The notes under the pieces were generated by a model. The model saw nothing but the letters and a program-made list of their open reading frames with translations. It was not told the origin of the DNA and did not search any database. Below, one piece after another: positions 10,001 to 22,000 of a stretch of 64,000 bases of DNA. The position numbers were made by a program, and so were the translations under genes. The stretch's first letter is position 1. Every line of letters begins with the position of its first letter. Source of the DNA: Gymnorhina tibicen (Eukaryota; Chordata; Aves; Passeriformes; Artamidae); NCBI GenBank assembly GCA_013399875.1, contig VXAZ01001668.1, forward strand, positions 248,001 through 312,000. Reading direction: 5' to 3'.

Positions 10001-13000
10001 GAACATGTCAAGGCTAATGGCTTGGATTAAGCAGCTGCAGGAGAACAGCAGGAGCACAACAGAGTAAGAGAAAGTGTGGCTGAGCCTGGCTCTGGTGCGC
10101 TGGCTGCTGCGTGAGAGGGGGACACAGCCATGCAGCACTTAACTGAAACCCTGTAAAGGAACCAACAGAGTGCTGTGACTTTGTACTGGGACTCGGGGCC
10201 AGGTTTTGGTAGCAGAGGGAACTGCAAGAGTGGCTTCTGTGAGAATCTGCCAGAAGCTTCTCCATTTCCAACAGAGCCAACGCCAGCCGGCCTCAGGATG
10301 GACCTGTCGCTGGCCAAGGCTGAGCCCAGCAGGGATGTGGGAGCACACCTGGGACAACAGGTTTAAAAAATGGGAAAAAAAATCTGGACAACTGCAATGG
10401 CAGCTGGAGAGAGGAGTGAGAATATGTGAGAGAAACAGTCCTGCTGATGGCACGCAGGTCGGTGAGGAAGGAGGGGCAGGAGATGCTCCAGGCACCGTGA
10501 CAGCCACTGCTGAGTTATCTTTCCCTCAACTTATCTCGACTCATGAACCTTTCATTGCATTTTCTCTCACCCATCCAGCTGAGGAGGGGAGTGGCAGACC
10601 TGGTGTCCAGCCAGGGTCAGCCCCTCACAGTGCTGGAAAACAGGACACAGCACGTAACCAGGATGAACCAGGTAATTGAAAGCAGCAGTGAGGACCTTGA
10701 GGGGAGTTCAATTTGCAAGGCCAGCAGTACTGTACCAGCAATGCCACAGAAAGCCAGGATGACCTACATAACAGCATCAGAAATTCCATGCATGGTATTT
10801 CTCACAGGAATACAGGGACAAATAGGAAAAAAGTAATTACAGGCTGGTCTACTTAGCAGAAGACATGAGTAAAGCGAGGAAGCCAGAAAGGTGGTCAAGA
10901 GAGTCAAGAAATTATAAAAGAAATGACTGATGGCAGGGTTTTCTGAATTGTAACTCAGTAATGTGAGTGTGTAATTAATAAATAGCACAGCCTTCTACAT
11001 CAGTTACGTCTCATACCTGAATTTTAAAGGACTCTGAGACAACAGTGACAGATGCAGCTGATCTGATGGGTGTTGCACTCCAAAAGTGCCTGCTGTGAGG
11101 GAGGAGAGGATGCTTTCGCAGAGACCTGAAGCTCTGAAGGTCAGTGCCAGCTATTTCAGCCTTGCTAGGAAACCTCAGCATCAACTGGGGAGCAAGGAAA
11201 ATCTATAGCACAGCATCGTGTTTTAACTCACGTAGCGTAACGGAAAAACATCGAAGAAACACATGGCTAACTAAGGGGGAAAAAAAAAAAAAAAGAAGGA
11301 AGAAAGGGCACCTCCGTGTCTCACCTTGCCAGTGGTGCTTGTAGTCACACATCCGTGACAGGGCGATCATCATGGCACAGTAGAGCGGCAGAATGGCTGC
11401 ACAGAGCCTCCAGCTCTTCCCGCGGCCGTTCTCTGTGAAGCAATGCAGCTTCCCGGCCAGGTAGAAGGTGGTGAAGCCCAGGCCTGAAAATGCAACTGAT
11501 AAAGCAAAACACGTCACTGCAGAAAGTTGTCATTAGCATTGCTTTGGTTGGTTGGTTGGTTGGTTGGGGTTTTTTTTTTATTAAAGCAGTCGTGATCTTA
11601 CAAATTTCAAAAAAAATCGCATTTTTGGGGAAGTGAGTGGGAAAAGACGTTCTCTCCCACAAGATCCATGGCGCGCATGTATTCTCCGCAGCAATGGTGT
11701 TACCTATGTAGCAATGTAAGCAACCAGGCAAGGGAGAAGCAAATTGATTTTTTTCTCATATATATAATCAGTTTTCACATAATTTGAAATGTCTTCAAAC
11801 ACTGTCTTACCTCTAGACATTCACATATCCCATAGAAATTTAATTGTTTTTTCCTTCAGCAATTTACCTTTTTCCTCTGGGGTAGACATCAGACACTAAA
11901 TTAAACATTTAAGCAAATTTTTAACGTGAGTCACAAAAGTTTTTTCATGCTTCAACCTTCAGCACATCTTTCCTGATTTTAGACCTATTCTAAAAACTTA
12001 AGGTACAAAGCAGAAAAGGATTCAGACAGTTGGAACTGTAATTGAATTACATTTAAATGAGATTTTTGGGTTCCATTACCCAGTTTCTATAGAACATGCA
12101 TAACTGGCAGTGACAAGAGAACTCAGGCACCAAGTTTCTGTTGGACCTCTTCACTTTCCAGAGAGACACTGGACAAGGACAGGACTTGTTTGCATAGTTT
12201 CATCTTCCAGCTGAGCAAATGGAGTGATCAAAACTAAATCTGTCTTGGATACGCAATATCAAATGCAGTCCTGAAGCAAAAACTTTCAAATACTTCCACT
12301 CCAAAAATATTTTTGTCCTCATATTTCTATTTTTCATCTCAGGTTATTATTTTTTAGGTGAAGTGAAATCTGAAAACAGTATTCCCAGGCAGAAGAATCA
12401 ATCGCTTCATGGTTTCATTTTCAGGCAATCTACAATGCCCAGCAATTTAGAGGGCTTAAAGGACTTTTGCCCAAACTATAAAGTAGGTGTTCAGTTCCCA
12501 CAGAGTGATGTTCAGGATTATTACCATTTACCAGGCAATTTTACCAGCAATTGTCAGTGTGGTACACAGCAGCAGGAGATTTAGCTAAAAGGGCTTTAGA
12601 GAGAATCTGGTGGTATTTTAAAAAATTGTGGGGCTCTTTTCAGGGTCTGCCACATTTCCAGAAGGAGGTGGTCATGGAAGGTCAGCAGGATCTATGTTTG
12701 TACTAAACACAAAGGCAGATCTTGCCTTGGGTGGTTGATGTGTTCCTCTAAATTAAAAGGCTGAAAAGAGACACTCATAAACACTCCTCTAGGGGAACCC
12801 ACACCTAATGAAAGAGGGAAAACTAAAATATAACACTCTAGCTTGTGGCTGTGGAGCTAACATTGTGCAGAGAAGCCTTACACTGCAGAATTCCAGACTG
12901 ACTTCCCTTACCCTGGAGTGTGCACATCCAGAAAGAGCTGCTTGACCCAACAGCCCCAGTGCACGCAGAGTCAGCAGCAAAACCCACGGAATTAACAGCA

Positions 13001-16000
13001 GAATGCTCTGGGATGTGGGATATCCATTATAAAAGTAACTGCAGAATTCAAGACAACTCAATTGCTGTGCACTCCATGTAGGCAACTTTGCTTGATGGCT
13101 CTATTTTGAAGATGTCAGTCAAGAACATTAAGAAAAACAATTCACTCTTCAAGAGTCCTGGGCCTAAAGGTGATATTTGCACTGAAGAAGTGGTCCATCA
13201 GTAGAATATATTTGAACACTTTATCCTGCACCAGCCGGAGCCAATACATCACCACATCACAAGGGAAATGCAAATACACACATGCCCTGAAGGGTTACAG
13301 CCTGCCCACTGTCCTAGTAAAAACTAATAAGACAGATCCCAAAGATGCAGCAAAGCAGTACAAAAACACTTCTAAGCTGCCTTCTTCCAGAAAATAAATC
13401 AAACTTACATTATATAAAGAAGGGAAAAGCAACATAAAATACCAGCCAGCCCTTTTTGGAGACACTGGTGTAAATGAAGAGAAGAAAATCACTCTGATTT
13501 GGTTTAAAACAACGTTAACACAAGAAACATGTTGATACAAATTCCAGACACAAATATTTAATTGATTTTAAATGTTGTAAGAGGAGAAAGGAATGAGGAA
13601 ATGAGATATTTTTAGCAACTGGTGTAGCTAACTCAAATCAAAGTCCTGATGCCACAAGTTCCCGAACTCAGGAAAAAGTTTCCTGAGATAAGCCACAGGT
13701 TCTGTCATTGCTTGTTAAAATGCTTTAAAATGCATTATCATTATTGGAATAAATAAAACCACATTAGACTCAATTTTTCAGTTTGTTTCTATGACATTCT
13801 TTTAAAAAACAGTGAGTTCACAGAAGAAATGAGGAGGATGACAACATCTGGTGACAGCACAGATCCCATCCTGACTCCTGATTCCCTCCAGACAGGGGAT
13901 TTAGGTGAGTTGAAAAACCTGTCTCTACAGACCAAACCATTTACCAAGTTGAAATGCATAAGGTGAGAAACTGTAAACAAGAATGTGATCTAAAGCACCC
14001 CAAATAAATTATTCATTAAAAAATGTAATTGCTTTTGTGAGTGTTTTCTGAAATTTAAACTACCCCAGGAGGATCTTCAGCTTTTCAAGTTTTAATGGAT
14101 GCTTTGCTAAGCACACAATAAATGCCTTTTTTACATTAAGCTGGTTTTGAACTCAAGAAAAACCCCTCAACTTACTTAAGTGACATCAAATTACAAAACT
14201 GCAAAACAACGATTGGAATGGCCCTTGTCAGGATCACAGAAAACGATCCATCTCTTTGTCTGCACTGCTTTATTCTTGCCGTGATTACTGCATATTTCCC
14301 AAGTGCAAACACAGGCTATTCGTCTCTGGAATTGCTCAGCAGCCTACCGAGGAATTCCAGCAGCTAGGGCTACTGCTGAATGTTTTCTGTTTCACACTGT
14401 TCAAAGACTGAAATATTTATCTTTCTTGAAGGAAAAAAGTATGATACCGAATGAGTGCATAAATTTTAATGCTGAAATTCAATTCAAAGAGCATTTTATA
14501 GAAGTACAATTCCCAAAGAATGTTATGAGCTTATTATCACAAAATATTTAAATTTTTTCTCCGAGTGGGACAGCCAATCACCTTCCCTTTGGCTTGGCTT
14601 TATTAATTTCTTTTCACTGAGAAAGACAGTTCAGCAGAAGCAACATGAAAAGCACATCACAAAACACAAATGTATGCAGGAACTTGTGAAATAAAAAAGA
14701 GATGTTGGGGACAGAGACATGCTAGAACAAAAATAGACTCATATTATCTGAAAAGCAAGAGTGTTAGTCATTAGATTGTTTTTGCACCACTGTCACAGTG
14801 AATTCTTATGAACCTTTTGGGGTTTTTTTGGTGACATGTTTTTTTAATGTACCTTTCCAGATACCTCATCTCACCTGAAATACTGAAAGTGGTCTCGGGG
14901 TGCATCTCATTGCCACCAAAAAATGAGAACTGAGTTTTGATTTGTTCAGTTCATGACGCCTTTTACAAGAAATCCTAAAAGTGAACCTTTTCCACAGCCT
15001 ACTTTTCCATTTCTATTGATAGAAACCTTGAACAAACCCCCCTTCTCTGAGAACACAGTAAAGGGAAGATTAAACCAGTTCAGATCCTGCAATTACTTTT
15101 AAAAATTTCTCTTCTTAAACACAGCATCTAGGCACAAGCTTTAGATCACTGCCTCTCCAGCTCTAACACAAATTATGGCCATGTGGGCATTTATGAGCTA
15201 TCTACCAACAAATAGTCCCTACCAAGAGCAATTTTTTCTTTTCCAGTTCAACACTGGAAGGCACCAAGTCCCACCCACTGGGATCTGGGTAACTTCTTGC
15301 TTCCTGCTCTGCCGTGCATGTGCCATCATCCTGGATAAGGATCACGTCCTGCGCGACCACTTGTCATTCCATCCACCACGCCAAGTATTTGCATCACTCA
15401 TTCGGGGATGTGCATGTAACTTAAAACTTGTCTGAAGGAAATGGGCCCAGGCATACAGATTAGCATATAAAATACAGTTAGAAGACAGGCTGAAGAGTAT
15501 CTCCATGGATGGAAATTTTTTGCAGTGGAGGATCAGAATGCTTCTGTCAAACTCATGGTCAGCAATGTCAAGCAGTTTACTGGATTATACCGGTTTTAGT
15601 GCTGCAAATAATCCCCCTAAATACTTCAAAAAAGAAACCAGGGAAACCCCAGGACTATGCCCAGCCTGAGAAGGAATAGATCTCTTCTTCTCTTTTCATG
15701 GTGTGAGACACAGCAGGAATAGGAAAATGTTGTTTATTCCTGCAACACTGCAAAATGCAGAGCGATGAAGCCTGATCTGTTCACCATCAGCAACAGAAAC
15801 TTATCATTGGGGTTTTATGTAGAGAAGTAGAGTTTGAACAGGGGGAAGGCAAATGACTTTGAGCCTTTTTCAACCCCACTTTCAAAATGGAACCAGGACA
15901 CCAAGAAGAAAGTGGCTGCACAGCAACATTCACTGTCACTGAATTCAGTGGGCTCCAAACTTGTGAAAAACTCTCTTGAGAGAGACTTTCAAATAACACT

Positions 16001-19000
16001 TGAGAAAATCAGGGACTGGAAAATTGAGCATCTTCATTTCCAATTCAGTCTAGAATGAATTTTGCTATCTGAGAGAGCAAAACTAGAGTTGCTCTCCATT
16101 CTGGAGTACGCAGTAGATTTGGGATTAATACCTTTAATCATGCAAAGAAAATGGAGAAAATATCATTTTAAAAAGTGCTAAATAATGGAGGTGTTCAACA
16201 TGGAGAAGAGAAGGCTCTGGGGCAACCTGGGATAGTGGAAGGTGTCCCTGCCCATGGCAGGGGGTGAAACTCAATGGTCTTTAATGTCCCTTCCAACCCA
16301 AACCCTCCAGTGATCCTACATCATGTCGTGTAAAACAAATGCATGGAACGTGTTGGCCAGGTAGGATAAATCCCAGTGAGGAACCAGTGTTTCACACTGC
16401 CAGGATTCACGTATTAAAAATCCATGTGGTTTTGGTTTTTTTTTAATTCAGGAAAAAAGGAAAGCCTTTTGGAGGCCGGCTTGAGACATACACGTAACCT
16501 GAACCTCTAACAGACTTGAAAGGGTTGATTTACTATTAAGGCTGGAAAACTAAACTTTAAGGAGTTCATTTCACAAGCCCCTCGTGAATTCCAACAGCCC
16601 TTGTTGTTGAGTATTCACAGGTAATTATGTCAGAGAAGAGGCAGAAGCATTAAACATAACCATTCCTGAGGATACTTGAAGTTTGAATTAAGAAGCCAAT
16701 AAACCCCACAGGACTTTTTTTTTTTTCCTTGCTTATTTAAGAAATCCATTTCATATTTCCCTGGATTCTTTTATAAAAGGATTAAATATTTCAGTGAGAC
16801 GGTGCCATACAGCTGTTAATTAAGAGATTTATCTTGAAAATAGGCGAGTAGCAGCAATTACTGCCAAAAACCTCGTGGCTTGTAGATCATTTGTTACTTA
16901 AAATGTTCATTTTCAAGTGAAGGAAATATGATTATCCTCCATGAAATTGCTAGCTAAAGATAATTAACAGTTCAAATTTAGATAGCCAACTATAATTACA
17001 AGTACTGAGGTAATATTTTATAAAAATTATCACAGAATAGCAAACATTTCTATTGAAATTCAATAATTTCTTCACTCTGAAGTGCATAAATCACTTTAAT
17101 TTTTCAAACAAATGGATGTCTTTTAACATGTAAAAATATTTTCGTTCTTACAACTGACTAATTTTAATTATTTAGCGGAAAAGGGGAGGAGGAGCTACAT
17201 GTCCTTTCACTCTAGTGATGTAATATTTCCCAGTCACCTTTTTTCTTTGTAGTGGCACCGCAAGAAACACCACAAATGCTACGTTCATTTAATTAGTGCT
17301 TCATCAAGCGAGTCTGGTGCGAGCATAAATGATATAATCAGCTTTAATATCATCAGAGAAGGCAACTCCTCGGGTATAACACAACAGAAATGCTCTATAC
17401 AGTGACAAATGCAGAGCGGAGCAGTCAACTGACAAGAGACAGAGACAGTAAAATATTAACAACCAGCCAGTCACCAGCAAAGGTCCTGGGGTGTTCTGAG
17501 AGCTGTTGTGGAGTCTTTACCTGGCTAAGAAGACAATTCACACCCAGTCTGATGTCACAGAATTTATAACTGGTTCAGAGAAGCAAAAAAGCCAAGAGAT
17601 TTCTCTCTTTGCCTCCCAAAACCACGGAGGGGACTGGACAGGAACCTAATTTTGGAGTAATCTTGGCAATGTTTTCTGCCCAAATAAGCAGAGTTCAGCT
17701 GGAAGGAATGGGACACAACCAAGCAAATACAGACACTGGTCTGTGAACCAGTTATCAGGACCACAATTGTTAAAGGTAAATTCACATTTCCAAGGAATAT
17801 TGTAGAACAATACACAGAATCAAGGCCAGATCCATGAATATTCACATCCAGATTACTCTCCTGCTCATCATATTTAACTCCTACCCATCACCCGCCCTGC
17901 TTCAAGAGGCATTCTCTACATACAGTGATATTTTTCATTGAGATTCCAGCCTCCTTGCCATACTAAACAATACCAGGAAGTGATATCATATCCCATTGTT
18001 TGACAGCTTAAGTATCTTTTAACCACCATCTATTGGCTTTTTTTTATTTACATCAACTAGTGGCTCAGTTTTTTAGACAGGATCTTCCTGTGTTCATCCA
18101 CACAATCTTACTGATTTCAAGCAATTAATGAAGAAAGACAGAGGAGGGAACATGGGGAATAGAACAGAAAATAACAGAATATTTCAGTTGGAAGGGACCA
18201 ACAATTGTCACCTAGTCCAACTGCCTGACCACTGCAGGGCTTACCAAAAGCTGAAGAAAATTATTAAGGGCAGTGTCCAAATGCCTCTTGAACAGCGACA
18301 GGCTTGGGAAACACTGCCCAGCTCTCTGGGAAGCCTCTTCCAGTGTTTGACCACCCTCTTGGTAAAGCCATTCTTCTAATACCGAGTCTGAACCTCTCCT
18401 GGCACAGCTTTGAATCGTTCCCACATCACTGAAACCCAGGGTGAAGAGATCAGCAAAGGCAGGCTAATAAAATGGAGAATAAAATAGCTTATCATACGAT
18501 AGAGGATTTCTTGCACGACTGAGCAAGTGATGCTTTAAATATTTAGTGATATTTAAATATTTTTAATAAGATTTTATACGACTCAACGGTCATACTAAAT
18601 CATATTTAGTCCCAAGTGTCTGCAGAAATGCTGTGATAGCATAAACATCTGGTCAATCCTTCTGATTTCTATTTTCTGAATAATTCCCTCAGTAAAATCA
18701 GCCAGAGATTTCTTCCTTCCCCCCACCTCCCCTGCGAGTGATTTATTTTAAAATTCTTCCCACGCTATTTCATCCACAAATCCAACTTGCATTGCCTTCC
18801 AGCATGATCAGAAATGCCCAAAATAATCATTCTCCAAAAGTTTCTAGTTACTTAAAAAAAAATGTAGGAACCAGACTGAGAGACTCCTATAACCACTGTC
18901 TTAGTTCGGGTTGAAACAAAGGAAAACTGAAAGACTCGAGAGAAAACAACCAGACAAATAAGTGGATTTCAACAAAGCAGTATTAGTTTTAAAAATATTT

Positions 19001-22000
19001 TGCATAGATATTTTTCATGTAGGTTTTTTTTTGAGAAAACACTGATGTCATTATTTGCTCAGTCTTCTGCAGAAGGAAGGGGAAAGAAAATTGCTATTCA
19101 CTCACCTTCAATAGCTCGTGCTTTCTATGTAGAACTGACAGCATTAGCAAAATCCAAGTGAGACTTTCTGCAGGTGCTTTTTTTTCTTTCTGGCATAAAT
19201 AATATACTTGATTTCCTGCATTTATCTCATAGCTTTTATTTCAAGAGCCTTTTAATATCCCCTTGCTTTCAAGAGACCTAAATTAATGTTTTCAGAAAAT
19301 GTTATGATTGAGATTTCTGCCGTTTGATAAATCAGTCAGCCACCTCTAAAGGAAGGTGCCTGGCATTTTAAGTTCATCATTCAGTTTCAAGGGTTTTATT
19401 GAGTTATTTTTCTTTTGCTTATAGCAGAATTGTAGTTGGTGCTCCTGATTTTAATGAAATAATTCTGGATTGACTCAGAGTTATTTTCATTAGAAGAACG
19501 TGATCTTGTGTGAGTCAGGTCTATCCCTTTTTCTGCTCAAAGGGGTTTTGATTGTGCAGGTAGGATTTGGAGACTGATCACAACTAATTTGAGGGTAGAA
19601 AAGACCCACCCTAACTTCTAAAGGTGAGTGCTCTGTAGAGTTTTAAAGCCCTCACAGAAACAGAATGGTTGGGGTTACTTCCAAGTAGCTCTAATACAGG
19701 TAGAACACTCTCACACATATTCTGATTTATTCTCACCATGGGCTGGAAGACCACACCATGTGCTGCAATGGCAGCTCAAGGAATCTCAGTATTTGCCAGT
19801 ACAGTAGTGAGATTTCTTCCTTAAAAATGGTCAGAAAGTGATGTGCCAGCCTCCTCTGAGTTAACAGCCTTCCATTTTCAAATCAGGCTTGTGCTTCCTG
19901 ACCCATTTCACTCCAGAGAAGAGCTGTCACTACAGTTCACAGATGGAAACTGATCTTCAGATCTCTGGTGTGACTCAAAGTCCTTTTAGCTGAAAAGGTC
20001 AGCCAGAAGAACAATGGTCTTTACTTTAGATACACCTAAAGTCTACAGCAACACAACAAAGTCTTCTGCAGGCTGTGAAACCAAGCATTTACCTTAACCT
20101 TAGGTTACAAATTTTGCCTAAAAAGCTTAAATTAGGCAAGAGGAAAGGAAGAATTAGACTGAAAGGTAATTAAGCTCCTGCCCTGCACAGGTGAAAGCAA
20201 ACTGAACAGATATAATAACCAACAAACAGCAGTAGTTGCTGGGGAAACTGGTTTACTGGAGCTAAAATCAGAGATTTACTTACACTTGCAGCTCACTTTT
20301 TTTAACTTCAGCTTTTTACATATTGCAAAAAGTAAATATTTTACATATTTACCATTTTGCTTGTGAGGTAGGTGTAAACTATAGCTCAAAAGGCAAAGAA
20401 AATAATTTTCTTCTTCACTTCTAAAGGGCCATTATTTTCTAAAATATATCAAGACCCCTTCATTCATCAAGGAAGTAATTAAAAAACATACAACAACACA
20501 AGTCACTGGTTTTGTCCCCACAGCCTCTGACTGCATTAATTTCAGATTTCTGATTAAATTCTCTGATTTCTTCAGCGATATTCAACAGTAATCTCTACAA
20601 ACCTCTTTCAGCCAATATAGTAAAAAGAAGAAAAACAAAAACACCCACACAAGAAATGAAAGCTCTCGCCAGCCCTATGTTAACATTCATTATATAAATA
20701 TAAAATTGAGATGCTACCACAAAACCATTTCTTCAAAAATCTATTTTTTCCTTGCAAAAATGGATCTCTAGACTCAATAAAGATTTTTATTAAAAAAAAA
20801 ATCAATCACACAATTAAGCCAAAAGTCAACTTTTCAAACTAATTTAAGTAACTAAATTGCAGCTACAAAAATAAAAATCACATGAGGGTTTTATTTATTT
20901 TTCTCCTGATACAGCAGTTTTACACAGGATATGTTAATTTTTAATTGATTTTATTCCCATAAGTCCATCCAATCCAACATGAAATTGTAAGTTCAATTAT
21001 CTTTGCAGCCACTATGTTAAAATTATTAATTTTTAGTGAGTTTGGCTTCCAGTCAGTTGATAGGATCTTTCTCTCAGGGATCAATAGCCAGCAGGAATCT
21101 CCAACACAGGAAATTCAAATTCCTGTACTGAGGGACGTACATCCCAACTCTGCTGGGTGGTAGCCAGTAAAAGGCGAAGAGACAACTGGCACAAATTAAA
21201 GCACAGGAAATTGCATTTAAACATAAGAAACAACATTTTCACTGTGAGAGTGGTCAGACACTGAACCAGGTTATCCTGTGAGATAGGTTGTGGAATCTTC
21301 ATAATAAATCAAAACTCAACTGGAAATCGTCCTCTGGAACCTCCTCTCCCCAACCTTGCTTTGAGTAGTGGCAGGAACTGCACAATTTCCAGAGGCACCT
21401 TTATCCTAGAAGTTCTGTGAATCAAACTATAAGCTGATATGAACCGGACTAGCGAGTGATTATTCATTTTTTCCCAGCAGACACATCAGTTTCAAGATGT
21501 TGATGTGGGTGTTCATGGCCAACACGGGCTCAAGCTCGCCCTGACCACCAACACTCAGCAAGCTCCAAGGAGCTGAAATTAACCTCTCGCCAAGCCACTG
21601 TTTTTCCTTCAGTACAAAGGTACCAAAACCAGTTTCGTGCAACTTCCTCTAATCGAATTCCTTAGCTGAAAAACACAGCTTCAGTAATTCTGGCCAATTC
21701 AGAAATAACACGTTTAAAAATAGTCCCTAAATAAAGCTGAAGCCAAAACTGGCAATTGCAATGTGCTTGCAAATGTTTTGAGCAGAATAAGAGCCTAAAG
21801 GGGGTTATAACATGAAGAATTAATCACTTCCCCTAAGAAAGCCAACAGGGTCAAGAATCTGGCATTAAATTCACCCAGGATTTTTTGGTGTTTCTAAATA
21901 AATTGTGTTGTGTTACTATTATTTACCCATACTTGCTTGTACAAGGACTCCATTACTACAATCACAGCAGCATGTGGGATATCTCCCTGTCTAGGATTTC

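Larger units (their letters stand above)
7078..11324 (-). other. PLPP4: PLPP4 intron 6
   Basis: 4.2 kb between exons 6 and 7. It contains an ERVL LTR at about 10195-10629 (plus strand, antisense to the gene), a weak CR1 remnant near 8200, and a 15-base A run at 11280-11294 directly after the exon 6 donor. No exon was recognised elsewhere in it. Confidence 0.85.

Noticed and set aside
9730..10130. Possible extension of the LTR or a second element
   Set aside because: GC is somewhat raised, but no recognisable LTR boundary or repeat motif was seen before about 10195.
10014..10836. Overlapping 70-157-codon open frames on both strands
   Set aside because: They lie over the ERVL LTR and its flanks, disagree in frame and strand, and have no recognised domain. 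LTRs are non-coding.
18128..18424. Open frames of 70-83 codons
   Set aside because: They coincide with a CR1 3' fragment and are not host genes.
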